Both the position numbers and the translations under genes were made by a program. From the NCBI GenBank assembly GCA_003693705.1, contig RBZT01000623.1, positions 124,001-188,000 of the forward strand: a stretch of DNA of 64,000 nt, given 5' to 3'. The notes under the pieces were generated by a model. The model was given only the letters and a program-made list of their open reading frames with translations, was not told the origin of the DNA and did no database searches. This DNA is from Polymyxa betae. Taxonomy: Eukaryota > Endomyxa > Phytomyxea > Plasmodiophorida > Plasmodiophoridae. Positions 54,788-64,000 of the stretch are shown here, one piece after another. The first letter of the stretch is position 1, and every line of letters starts with the position of its first letter.

Positions 54788-55978
54788 TCAAGTAGATGTA
54801 CCACCAGGTGCAAGATACGACTCAATCTCTCGAAGAGGAACGGGCTTGCGGCGACGAACAAAATGGTTGTGAAGTGAAGAGTCGAAATCACCATATATTT
54901 CCCCTAGATGGGTCTTGTTTCGGCTCTCCGAGTTGTGATTACACCGATGGAACTCTGAGCGACATTTAGAATCCACATCTGTTGAGATTGACTGCGGAGT
55001 GTTAAAGCTGGGCTTGTACCCAAGAGTGCTGCTGCTATTGAGAGTGCTTTCTGTATAAGAGCAATTCATCAGGCGATCCTCAAGGTCTTCGATACGCGTC
55101 AGAAGCCTCTGTTTCTCTGTATCATATTCAATCAGCTCCTTCCGACGTAGATGTTTTTGTTCTTCGATGCATTGTTCGCTCGTTTTTTGTTCCGATTTCA
55201 ATGCATCTTCTAGTCTTTGCATCTGCGCCATCAGATTCGTTTTTTCAGAATTTTGTTTTTCAAAGAATTCGTTATAGTGAGATCGTAACTTCATAACTTC
55301 CTGATCGCGATCAGCCAACTTACGTTGATATTCCAGAAATATGATGCGAGCCTTCTCTTCGTAAATACGTTGATTGAGCGACATTTCCTTCAAAAGCATA
55401 CTTTTCTCCTGCTCATATTTGGAGTTGAATTCTTGTTCAAGATTCCTCAAAATGGACTGATGTTTATCATTGTCAATCTGATTCAGATCATGATACTTTT
55501 TCAACAGCGACCGAAACTCATTAGCCAGTTGTCGACATTTTGTAACCACCAGATTTGCATATTCCATGTCGCTAGACAAAGTCTGCTTTGTTGGACGACA
55601 GTTCACAGCGCTCTTCAGCATATCCAATGCTATCTTCCCATCAACATTATACCCATCCTCCTTTGAATCAGCCAAACATGATTGCAGGAGTTGATGTATG
55701 TTGGTCAACGCTTGCCTCATGACATCATTGGATGCCTGATAGATTGCAATATGATAGCTGTTAGCATTCTGAGATGGAATTTTACTTCCTGTTGTCGAGT
55801 CTAGACTGGTTTTGCTGTTTGAATGGCCTGCTGATTCCATATAATCAATATTTAAGCCATTGCAATCGGCGTCGCCCCTTTGCGATTCGGTATGATCAAC
55901 GGAGCCATGGCATTCTCGAATGCTGGACATTCTAGCCAGCATCAGATTGGTCCTCAACCATGACAGGTCCATGAGCAC
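54788..55978 (-). CDS. Coiled-coil protein, unrecognised
   Basis: Single exon of 396 residues. Residues about 140-310 are a long heptad coiled coil (QLANEFRSLLKKYHDLNQID, LRNLEQEFNSKYEQEKSML, KLADRDQEVMKLRSHYNEFF, LMAQMQRLEDALKSEQKT). The N-terminal 80 residues and the tail are disordered; the tail carries a basic patch (FVRRRKPVPLREIESYLAP). There is no membrane helix. Such a layout is common in centrosomal, basal-body or Golgi tether proteins, but no specific family is recognised. Confidence 0.6.
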   Translation of the reverse strand: MLMDLSWLRTNLMLARMSSIRECHGSVDHTESQRGDADCNGLNIDYMESAGHSNSKTSLDSTTGSKIPSQNANSYHIAIYQASNDVMRQALTNIHQLLQSCLADSKEDGYNVDGKIALDMLKSAVNCRPTKQTLSSDMEYANLVVTKCRQLANEFRSLLKKYHDLNQIDNDKHQSILRNLEQEFNSKYEQEKSMLLKEMSLNQRIYEEKARIIFLEYQRKLADRDQEVMKLRSHYNEFFEKQNSEKTNLMAQMQRLEDALKSEQKTSEQCIEEQKHLRRKELIEYDTEKQRLLTRIEDLEDRLMNCSYTESTLNSSSTLGYKPSFNTPQSISTDVDSKCRSEFHRCNHNSESRNKTHLGEIYGDFDSSLHNHFVRRRKPVPLREIESYLAPGGTST

Positions 55979-56291
55979 ATTGCCTTGGCAACTCCAAGAC
56001 AGAATTAAAGACTACGCGCTCTTGATACAGAACAACAGAATAGGAAGCTGCTGGTAACGCCAAAACAACAAATGGGGCTTTGGGGTGACAGTTACCAGCC
56101 CACACTGTCTGTTCGTTGCAGAATTGGCAGCCCTCTTGAAACTTTTTCGTTGAAGTTTAACACTGGGCCCCGTCATCTAATAGCCATTGCCGAGACAGTC
56201 AGTCTATCATTTCACATCACAGTTGTAACTCGTGAATAGAGAGGTGTGAAGACGATATTTCCGTCTTTGCTTGTCATCATAGGGGACCTTC
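55979..56291. other. Divergent intergenic region
   Basis: Upstream region shared by the minus-strand coiled-coil gene and NAGLU; no gene or repeat recognised. Confidence 0.3.
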
Positions 56292-58945
56292 ATGGGTTTG
56301 ATTACATTGGTGCTAGTATTCGTCCTGGCTAGGTCAACTGCTCAGGCGGATCAGGATCTTGATGGGTTCGTGAGTAGGGTGCTTGGGCCAGTCATTGCCA
56401 CGCAAGTGGAATTTGTCCTGGTGCCTGAGCAGGAGGATGGCGATTTTTTCCAGTATGAAACCGTTGCCGATCGGTTAGTGATCAAAGGATCGTCGAAGTC
56501 AGCACTGACGTCTGGTCTTGGATGGTATTTGAAGTGAGCGTCTCTCGTTTTGATTGGAAACGCTGCTAATTTGTTTTCATAGATATGAGGCCAATGTTCA
56601 TATTTCTTGGAGCGGCGTTCAGAATCAATCGTTGTCTTCAGGCAAATTGCCAGCTGTAAAGGTTCCGGTCTCTAAGAAGAGGACTGTACCCATGACGTAG
56701 GAGTGCGATTTCGATAACATTTGCAATCTGACACTTTTCTTGCAGATACTATATGAACGTCTGTACGTTTTCTTATTCGGCAGTATGGTGGGACTGGAGA
56801 CGATGGGAACAAGAACTGGACTGGATGGCACTCAATGGAATCAATACTCCATTAGCCATTACCGGTCAAGAATATATCTGGCGAGAGATATTCACCAAGA
56901 AATTCAATATGACTCGAAACGACCTCGACGAGTTCTTTACTGGACCTGCTTTTCTGGCCTGGCATCGAATGGGAAATCTTCGGAATTGGGCGGGCCCATT
57001 GTCTGACAAATGGATTGATAGTCAGCATGAGCTACAAAAGTCGATTATTCAAAGAGCTCGCTCTCTTGGAATGAAAGTCGTTTTGCCGGCCTTTGCTGGC
57101 CATGTTCCAGAAGTAGCTAAAACCATATGGCCAGATGCTGATATATTTCCATCATCCCGATGGGGTGCTTTTGAAGAGCAATATACTCAAGTCTATATGG
57201 TCCAGCCAGATAGTCCTGTATTTACTGAAATCGGCTCTGCATTCATCAAAGAACTGATTGCACAATATGGAACTGATCATCTTTATAACGCTGATACATT
57301 TAATGAGGTAAAAGGTTAACAGCAACATAATGTTTGCTAAGCGTGTTAGATACCTCCCAAATCCACAGACGAAGCCTTCCTCTCTCAAACAGCTGCTTCA
57401 ACGGTCAGGAAAGCATTTATTATTGTTGAGAATGCCAAACGTCTTGGTACAGCTAGAAAGTATGGTGAGAGCAGACCCTGAAGCGATATGGGTGATGCAG
57501 GCCTGGTTGTTTACCGATTGGCACACATGGACCGAGCAGAATATCAAGGCATATTTATCCGGCGTTCCTGATGATAAGATGATTATCCTTGACTTGTTCT
57601 CCGAAGTTGTCCCGTTCTACAATAGGCCAAATGCGTTCTATGGGAAGCCATGGGTAAGATTTGCAGTTTAATGGATGGACCCAAAGGCTCTCCTTAACAG
57701 TTTTGCAGATATATAACATGCTTCACAATTTCGGGGGCAATCACGGGCTGTATGGTATGTACATTCAACACTGCTATGAACATTTAAATATTATCGGCTG
57801 AAGGTCGAGCTCAAGTGATCGCAACTGAGCCCTTGGATGCCCTTGAAAACTCGAAAGGGAAAATGATTGGAATCGGTTTAACTCCTGAAGGCATCGAACA
57901 GAACTATGTCATTTATGAGCTAATGCTGGAAATGGCATGGAGGCAGAAACCAGTCGATTTGAAAGAGTGGTTCCAACTCTACCAATGGAGGCGATATGGT
58001 GGCGATCGTATAAATGAGGATGCTTCTGAGGCGTGGGACATTCTGTTGAATACAGTCTATCAAAGTGATGACTTTCAATGGAGTGTAACCAAGGTAACCA
58101 ATTCAGTGTTTGATACCGCGAGCTCACAATCAGATAGAGCATTGCCGTACTTCAGCCTTCGCTTCATTTTCAGAAAAAGTTCTTCATGAATCCTATCTTA
58201 TTCTATGATCCAATTAAGCTTCTCGATTCGTGGGCAAAGCTGTTAAAATGCTCGTCGGCTTTCTCAGATCAGGCGACTTACCGCTATGACCTTGTTGATA
58301 TTACCCGACAAGTTCTCAGTAATTTATTACTGAAGATCCATACTGAATTTGTTGAAGCTTACGATCATCAAGATCTGGAAAATTTAGAATTACGAGGAAG
58401 CTTCTTTTTGGAAGTCCTGAAAGATTTAGACAAGATTTTAGGCTCCGATCCGCATTGGCTTTTAGGAACGTGGATAAACCAAGCGCGAATCGCTGCAACT
58501 ATCGATCCAGACTATACTGTCGATTCGTACGTCTTCAATGCCAAGAATCTGATCACATTGTAAAGCAATCATGGCTTGCTCAGACCACGCAGCGTTTATT
58601 TGAGCTTTTAGGTGGGGACCCAACGGTGAGATTGAAGATTATGCATCAAAGCAATGGTCTGGGCTTATTTCCGAGTACTACCTGCCACGTTGGCAATTGT
58701 TTATCGATATGATAACTGAAGCCGTCCGTTCTTCGAATCGGCTTGACGCAAGCGAGTTCTCGCGTTTGAGCCTGAAACAGTCATCAGACTGGCAAAAGAC
58801 GCCATCTGTTAACTTAGCCATAAATCCAGTAGGAGATTCAATTAGTATCTCTAACGAACTTTTCAGTAAATATTCTGGGCTGGTGTCTAATCCAATTCCA
58901 ATCGATCGCTGTATTAACGACGAGATGTTTTTTTCAATACAATAG
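56292..58945 (+). CDS. NAGLU: Alpha-N-acetylglucosaminidase (GH89, NAGLU)
   Basis: Multi-exon gene of roughly 720 residues (first intron 56534-56582). A signal peptide (MGLITLVLVFVLARSTAQA) sends it to the secretory/lysosomal route. Family landmarks are WYLKYEANVHISWSG, the next exon YYMNVCTFSYSAVWWDW, RRWEQELDWMALNGIN, GQEYIWREIF, ADTFNE (catalytic Glu), WVMQAWLFTDWHTW, YNMLHNFGGNHGLYG, GIGLTPEGIEQNYVIYELM, WFQLYQWRRYGG and LISEYYLPRWQLFIDM. GH89 enzymes release terminal alpha-GlcNAc, in animals from heparan sulfate. At least seven introns are present; exon edges near 57310-57450, 58080-58190 and 58565-58680 are approximate. The very C-terminus is divergent. Confidence 0.88.
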
Positions 58946-59196
58946 AAAACTACAAAGTGGTCGAAATTCTCAGTTTCCAACAGTATAGATGCTCCTTGAA
59001 ACTTGGTTCTATGATTGATGATCCCGCTCATCATGGCGAAAATATCAGATCCTAAAGCGAGCCTGTTCCTGATGTGATGACATTTCAATTCAAATTAAAG
59101 GAACAGAAAGCTAAAGGACGTCTATTCGAGCTCTATGGAACAGAACCCGACGATAATATAGAGACCGATGAATTTAGAGAATTTGTTTTAAGGTAT

Positions 59197-59679
59197 TCAA
59201 GCATTCTTCTTGATGTGCTCCAAAACCTTGATAAGAGCCTGAGACTGCTCACCCCAGGACTTAACAACGACACAAGAGCAACCGACAACCTTAACCGGCT
59301 TGCCTTCAGCATCGATCTTGCACAGGCCGGCCCATTCACCCAAAGTCTTGGCTTCTTCTACCATGACCAAAGGAATCTGGCGCTGCTCGCACATAGCCTT
59401 AACCAGCTTCTTGTAAGCAGCTTCATCACAGGAGTCGGCCAGCAGACACAGGTGGGCTTCACGGCGGTCCAGAGCCTTGACGGCTTCCTTCAGACCACGA
59501 ACCAGACCATCGTGGACAAGGGACTTCTTCAGGACCTCCTGGAGGCATTCTTCCAGGGATTTGGGGGCCTCTTCCACCAAGGACATGGGGGCGGCAGATT
59601 CATCGATGCTGTTTTACGAATCAACACAAGCAATATGAACCGATTTGCTTGGTACTGACGTTTCGTACTCTTCAGACAT
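59197..59679 (-). CDS. RPS12: Ribosomal protein eS12
   Basis: Two exons (59679-59660, 59608-59197; 51-nt intron with GTCAGT donor) give 143 residues. MSEEYET joins in frame to [20 protein letters not shown]. The L7Ae-like fold is clear: [77 protein letters not shown] and [19 protein letters not shown]. Component of the small ribosomal subunit. GC-rich, biased codon use fits high expression. The first exon holds only six complete codons, like the two-codon first exon of eIF4G. Confidence 0.95.
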
Positions 59680-59838
59680 GATGGTAGATGGAATCAGTTG
59701 GTCTTGGCGATAACTCTCCACAACGGTTGCTTCCTCGAGTAATGAGATCGTCGGAGTCCGTGGCGCAATCCTTCGTTTAGAGTCGTCTATCTATTGCTAT
59801 GAACGACCGCTAATATCTAACATCGCTTTTGTATTCTT

Positions 59839-61158
59839 TTAACTTTCGCCCTGAGCCAATGCCTGAAGCGTTTCCTGTAGTACCCGGATCTGTTCGTCTT
59901 TCTCACAGATCGTCTCTGATAATGTTGAAGTGACCACTTTCAAGTAATCGTTTAAGTCGGGCTTTCGGTCTTGTAGATGCTGTTTTGTCCAGCTGATAAT
60001 CTGCGATAAACCATGCTGAACTGACGACCTGGTATTGATGGCTTTTGCTTTGTTATCTTCAATCGGATTCTGTTGCGAGTTCTGTCCTCCTGGATTTGTA
60101 TTGGAATCACTCGTCGGTGTCCTCTGTAATCTCTCCACTTCTCTCTGCAGCGATTCGCATTTCGACTTGAGCGAGTTATTCATTACGATCAACTCGTTAT
60201 TGTCGTCTTCGAGCTCGTCGTTGCCGCAATCGATGTCGGTTAATGTGCTATTGTCCCTCATCGGTATCCTTGTCATATTACAACCTTCATGAATTTGAAT
60301 ATAGCCTTCCTTTATCCTCTCTGTTAGCTCTCGTTCTGTCAGAAGAAGCTCTTCTTGAAGTCGATCGCGATCGGCTCGTAGCGTCTCGACCTGACGCCTG
60401 AGTTCTATCATCTCGATCTGTTTCGAATAGATCTCTGCATATTCCTGCTGAAGCTTCGCTTCTCGTTTCCGTAATGATAACAGCTGCTTCTTCAGCTTTC
60501 GCCGTTCCTCCATGATGCAATTGGAATTGTCCCCTTCGCCTTGCACCTCACTTCCAATGTCGGTCGTTGCCGTTGGTTGCAAAGGCGATTTTCGTGGACT
60601 GCAACTCCTTTGCATTGATGCTGATAAAGATCGAAGGCCTTGCTCTAGCTGCATATTCTGATTTTGTAATTTCTCAATCACCTGATTGCGTTCATCGAGC
60701 TCTGATTTCAAATAATCGACCTGGGTTTTGGTTTCTAGAACGCATCGCTTCTGTTCATCAAGAAGTGTTCGTAATTTCGCATTATGTTCGTTAACTTCGA
60801 TGTTTAATGCTGATAGCGTCTGAAGCTGGCTCAGAACTTGGTGATAAACGCCTGGATCCGGATGCTTATTCTTCTGCAGATTGTTTTGATCTTGTACAGG
60901 GACTTGGATTTCGGCGAAATTGCCCGGTGTCGATTCGTTGTCTGGACAGAATCGGCAGGCGATGATGGCGCCGCAATCGTCCAACCGCAGATCGTACTGG
61001 ATCGGGGAGTCAGGACAGTATCGATCGGATTGGATGAGCTGCATTCCGGTCATCGGTGTCACCCGATACCACTGGAATACACCATCGGTTTCCTTGCTGG
61101 TGATCGAAGCATGAATCCGATTCGAGATCCTCTGCAGATGACAGAACAGCTGTGGCAT
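59839..61158 (-). CDS. Coiled-coil protein with AIR9-like Ig-fold N-terminus
   Basis: Single exon of 439 residues. Residues about 15-75 read ETDGVFQWYRVTPMTGMQLI, PIQYDLRLDDCGAIIACRF, the WYR-to-Y-x(n)-DxG-x-x-I-x-C pattern of A9/Ig-like modules found in plant AIR9 and related cytoskeletal proteins. Residues about 100-410 form a long, broken coiled coil (AKLRTLLDEQKRCVLETKTQ, LKKQLLSLRKREAKLQQEYA, LRRQVETLRADRDRLQEELL, LKSKCESLQREVERLQRT) and the C-terminus is helical. A cytoskeletal scaffold is inferred. The assignment of the N-terminal module is tentative. Confidence 0.55.
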   Translation of the reverse strand: MPQLFCHLQRISNRIHASITSKETDGVFQWYRVTPMTGMQLIQSDRYCPDSPIQYDLRLDDCGAIIACRFCPDNESTPGNFAEIQVPVQDQNNLQKNKHPDPGVYHQVLSQLQTLSALNIEVNEHNAKLRTLLDEQKRCVLETKTQVDYLKSELDERNQVIEKLQNQNMQLEQGLRSLSASMQRSCSPRKSPLQPTATTDIGSEVQGEGDNSNCIMEERRKLKKQLLSLRKREAKLQQEYAEIYSKQIEMIELRRQVETLRADRDRLQEELLLTERELTERIKEGYIQIHEGCNMTRIPMRDNSTLTDIDCGNDELEDDNNELIVMNNSLKSKCESLQREVERLQRTPTSDSNTNPGGQNSQQNPIEDNKAKAINTRSSVQHGLSQIISWTKQHLQDRKPDLNDYLKVVTSTLSETICEKDEQIRVLQETLQALAQGES

Positions 61159-61307
61159 CCTGCTCTTGTTAGACGATCAACAGTACGGCTGAGCATTGTG
61201 CTTAAACTAGCTCAATCCTATCAATAAACATTCATCCTTCAGGATTATAGCTTCTTAAAGTATGATGCTTTAACATCGCGGCTCCATCTGTAAATGTAAT
61301 GTAAGTC

Positions 61308-61321
61308 TAGGGTTAGGGTTT
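61308..61321. promoter_or_regulatory. Telomere-like TAGGGTTAGGGTTT before the PPAT start
   Basis: Two TTAGGG units lie 5 bases upstream of the ATG at 61326. A GTAAGT just before and a TTATTCAG just after mean the repeats may instead sit in a short 5' intron, as in eIF4G. Confidence 0.5.
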
Positions 61322-61325
61322 GTTC

Positions 61326-61988
61326 ATGACTTATTCAGTGGGCTGCGTCGTGGTCTCATTCAGCTTGATGGCAGTTCATCATCATCTGCATCCGTCAGAT
61401 CCAGATTTGAACGATAAAATCGTCGCCATAGGCAAAACTTCAGATGCTGTCGTGATCGAGGTCGAGATTGGCCAGCAATCTGGTGTGTCGATTTTGTCAG
61501 ATCTATATTCGGTCCTGTTGCATGGCGCCGGGCCTCTGACCAACGCCTGCATCTGTCTCCGTTCGAATTATAGTCAGGATAAAGTGCATGGCGTTGTGCT
61601 TGGAGGCACATTCGACCATTTGCATGTTGGTCATAAGCTATTGCTGGCCTGTGCTTTGTATTATGTTCAAGGCCAGACACCGGCTAAGATTGTAATCGGA
61701 CTGACAACCGATCAGTATCTGGCGTCCAAGAACAAGCAATGGTCGAACTATATCGAGTCATATCAGCAGAGAAAGGACCGGCTCGTGTCATTCATCAGAT
61801 CCATTGACGTTCGTGTAGAGATTCAGGTTGAACCGTTGCATGATTGTTATGGTCCTGCTTTGAACGCCGATCTGGACGCGATCGTGGTATCAGAAGAGAC
61901 AGCAGCAGGTGCTGAAGAAGTAAATAGAAGACGACTGGAATTAGGATTGCCAAAGCTACGAGTAATCGAGACGAAGGCGATTGGGTAA
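61326..61988 (+). CDS. Pantetheine-phosphate adenylyltransferase (eukaryotic, monofunctional)
   Basis: About 220 residues. The nucleotidyltransferase signature VVLGGTFDHLHVGHKLLL is at about residue 85, with IVIGLTTDQYLASKN, QQRKDRLVSFIRSID, DADLDAIVVSEETAAGAEEV and NRRRLELGLPKL following. The enzyme transfers AMP from ATP to 4'-phosphopantetheine, the penultimate step of coenzyme A synthesis. There is no dephospho-CoA kinase domain, unlike animal COASY, so a separate kinase must exist elsewhere. The first 75 residues are less conserved, and the true start may depend on a 5' intron (GTAAGT near 61301 to TTATTCAG near 61338). Confidence 0.85.
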   Translation: MTYSVGCVVVSFSLMAVHHHLHPSDPDLNDKIVAIGKTSDAVVIEVEIGQQSGVSILSDLYSVLLHGAGPLTNACICLRSNYSQDKVHGVVLGGTFDHLHVGHKLLLACALYYVQGQTPAKIVIGLTTDQYLASKNKQWSNYIESYQQRKDRLVSFIRSIDVRVEIQVEPLHDCYGPALNADLDAIVVSEETAAGAEEVNRRRLELGLPKLRVIETKAIG

Positions 61989-62219
61989 TGCTGTGTCCGA
62001 AGTATGTTAACGCATCTGCTGATATATTGTAAGTTTATCAGGCATGGATAAGGTCAGTTCGACGTGGATACGAGAGCAACTACATCGTCGACAGGATAAG
62101 TCAGAAGCTTAAGGGTTAAGAACGTTCCTCAAGGTTGTTCTTCATGTCTTAAATCATGAAGGTGCGCGGATAGATTTGGCCGATGCAACATATTCAAGCG
62201 TTTATCACATTCGAAAACC

Positions 62220-62901
62220 ATGATGCACCACCCGACGATCAAGTTTACGTATTTCGATAAGGTTGATAGGCCCGAGCCTATCCGTTTGGCGATGATGATG
62301 TCCGATATTCCCTTCGAAGATAATCGCATATCGCAGGAGCAATGGCGTTCGCTGAAAGACAAGACACCGTTCGGCTGCTTGCCCATTATGGAGGTCGACG
62401 GCCGCGTCTTCTCGCATTCGAACGCCTTGTTACGATATGTTGGGCATATCGGGTCATTGCTGCCAACTGATCCGCTCCAAGCGCTACAGGTGGATCAGAT
62501 TATTGGCGTGATCGATGATATTATCTTTGCTGTGAAGCCGATCCTCCATATTGATGATCGAAGTCGGAAAGTCGCCGAACTGAATCGTCTAGCTGACGAG
62601 TTTATTCCTCGTCTGTTCTCCGGCCTGGATCGCGTGCTTGGTCGCGGTTCCAAAGAGTTCTGTGTTGGGAGCCAGTATTCCATTGCCGACATTGCCTTAT
62701 TCAATCTCGTACATTGGTTTAAAACAGGTTAGATTGGTCTTTGTCGCATGAAAACGTGATCTCTCAATGTTGTACTTAGGCACAGTCGAGGGTATTTCTA
62801 GCAATATCGTCGACAAGTACGAGAATATCTGCCGGATCTATAACAAGGTCGCCCGTCATCAGAAAATCTCCCATTGGCTTGAAGAGCAGCGCACCCAATG
62901 A
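62220..62901 (+). CDS. Glutathione S-transferase (sigma/alpha-like)
   Basis: Two exons (62220-62727, 62780-62901; 52-nt intron) give 209 residues. The N-terminal thioredoxin-like domain is KFTYFDKVDRPEPIRLAMMM, SDIPFEDNRI, FGCLPIMEVDGRVFSHSNAL (the conserved cis-Pro and GSH-binding Ser), LRYVGHIGSLLP. The helical C-terminal domain follows with FIPRLFSGLDRVLGRGSKEF and SQYSIADIALFNLVHWF. The catalytic Tyr near the N-terminus (TYFD) is in place. It conjugates glutathione to electrophiles or reduces peroxides. A second ATG codon directly follows the first. Confidence 0.9.
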
Positions 62902-63104
62902 GCAACAACGGCACACGTTTGATGGTATAATACAGCGGAATGAACCATTTCAGAGATGGAGACAAAGATCTGCTGTAACATGATAATGGCTGTAACATTA
63001 CAACGTTGGTTGAATTACTGCGTATTGATGCCCTCCCTACATTATCTGTCTCTGCTGTCTGCTCAGTCTTCCACGACACTTTGACATCCACAGCCCAATT
63101 GATC

Positions 63105-64000
63105 ATGCCCTATGATCATGATCGGGCGTCTTCAGAATCATCGTCGAGGGCGGCCAGCTCCGCAACGCTACATGAAGCGTGCCAGGTCCAGGAGATCAGA
63201 TGCCACGCCTGTGGAGCCATCCAGCTGCATTCTCCAGTTCCTGTAGGGCAAATTGGTCAGTTGACAGCCAGTAAATCGAATATGGTTGCATAGCCCAGGA
63301 AACCTTGGAGAAGGATTCTTTACGAACGCCAAGACTACCCTGATAACTTCGTAGATGACACATTTCTCAGCTGTCTCATAACAAATGGTAATAAACCGCC
63401 CCTGTTTGCTGACAAAGCAGCCTTGAATGACACCACCTTTAGCTAATGTCAGAAATCCAACATTTTGGTCCTTGGTGTTCGATTCGCTTGCTATCACTCA
63501 GCAAGTGTCATTAACCGGCATATTTCTGTATGACTCCAGTACTATTCTCTGTTAATCACCGCTCATTGCTTGCAGGTCTGTTTTCTGGAGCGTTTTACGT
63601 GGTGCTGTTAGCACTACAGCTTTAGTTACAGTTGATGTTCTCCTTATTCTGTTTGGAGGGACCTTAAAATACTATTTGAATCGGGCACCGTCTTCTAACG
63701 TAGTCGATCTGGGTAATGCTTTTGCTTTATCGTATCTCCACAATGCAGCTTAGTTGTCATTAGCTGCAATGACCGGGAATATTCTAGATCTGCTGAAGTT
63801 TCTTGGTATCCTACTTGGATTATCTCCCGTCTTGATGACGTTGACTAGCGCCTATAGCAATGACACGATATGGGCGTTGAGTCTTGTGCTTTGCTCTCTA
63901 CATATATTTTTACATGATTATTCCTGGACCCAGCCTCTGAAAAATACGGCGTATGTCTTTTGTTAACCGATATCATCGTCGCTAAAGGCCTTTGTACTAG
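63105..64000 (+). CDS. PIGC: PIG-C / Gpi2 (GPI-GlcNAc transferase subunit), 3' end cut
   Basis: At least five exons. The start MPYDHDRASSESSSRAAS is followed, after a 51-nt intron (GTAGGG...CATAG), by PRKPWRRILYERQDYPDNF and VDDTFLSCLITN. A further intron leads to ANVRNPTFWSLVFDSLAITQ. Later exons give FWSVLRGAVSTTALVTVDVL, LGILLGLSPVLMTLTSAYSN, DTIWALSLVLCSLHIFLHDY. These are the PIG-C hallmarks (W-x-x-L-x-x-x-Q-x-YPDN, SxDTIxA, HDY) in a multi-pass ER membrane protein. It takes part in the first step of GPI-anchor synthesis. The protein runs past the window end. An overlapping minus-strand frame is a shadow. Confidence 0.82.

Noticed and set aside
59074..59658. 194-codon plus-strand frame
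   Set aside because: It is the antisense of ribosomal protein eS12.
63168..63497. 109-codon minus-strand frame
   Set aside because: Plus-strand exons in the same interval spell out PIG-C motifs, so this is a shadow.

Overview
This is a gene-dense nuclear segment from a eukaryotic protist. Genes lie on both strands, usually a few hundred bases apart. Most carry short GT-AG introns, typically 45-55 nt, with some apparently 30-36 nt. The content is eukaryote-only: membrin SNARE, Fab1/PIKfyve, alpha-SNAP, EI24, PIG-C, eIF4G, WBP11 and HSF. FAM227-like and p25-alpha proteins suggest a lineage with flagella. Rxt3 and a Dam1-like protein sit alongside a type IIC P-ATPase, GH89 alpha-N-acetylglucosaminidase and a CHID1 homologue, which argues against animals, plants or ordinary fungi. 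A Rhizaria- or plasmodiophorid-like protist is my best guess, but it is inference and needs a phylogeny. Exon joins were checked by hand; for many genes the summed exon lengths are divisible by three and family motifs run on across the junctions.

Layout. 1-8.5 kb: unknown partial gene, disordered protein, TBC RabGAP, Nudix-eIF2B-like fusion, cytochrome-b5-domain protein, and a FAM227-like protein with a dead receiver-like domain. 8.7-16.1 kb: eIF4G, F-box/beta-propeller protein, small membrane protein, FSH serine hydrolase, WBP11-like splicing factor, EVE protein. 16.3-27.4 kb, all minus strand: unknown gene, HSF, membrin, Fab1, a very long LRR protein, LTO1. 28-31 kb: gene-poor stretch with two paralogous signal-peptide/membrane proteins and several inverted repeats. 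31-36 kb: SMP lipid-transfer protein and the P-type ATPase. 36-48 kb: Rxt3, CHID1, EI24, unknown coiled-coil protein, glutathione peroxidase, alpha-SNAP, triosephosphate isomerase, unknown gene. 47.7-64 kb: Elongin-C/Elongin-A/LRR fusion, S-adenosylhomocysteinase, Dam1-like protein, double p25-alpha/zinc-finger protein, coiled-coil protein, NAGLU, eS12, a second coiled-coil protein, PPAT, GST, and PIG-C cut by the window end.

There is no operon logic. Recurrent themes are membrane traffic (TBC, membrin, Fab1, alpha-SNAP, SMP protein), ER/lysosome functions (EI24, PIG-C, NAGLU, CHID1), translation and RNA (eIF4G, eS12, WBP11), and microtubule proteins (p25-alpha, Dam1-like). The strongest novelty candidates are the p25alpha-ZnF3-p25alpha protein, the Elongin C-A-LRR fusion, the Dam1-like/winged-helix protein, the pseudo-receiver/FAM227 protein, and telomere-like CCCTAA repeats inside eIF4G introns and near other gene starts.
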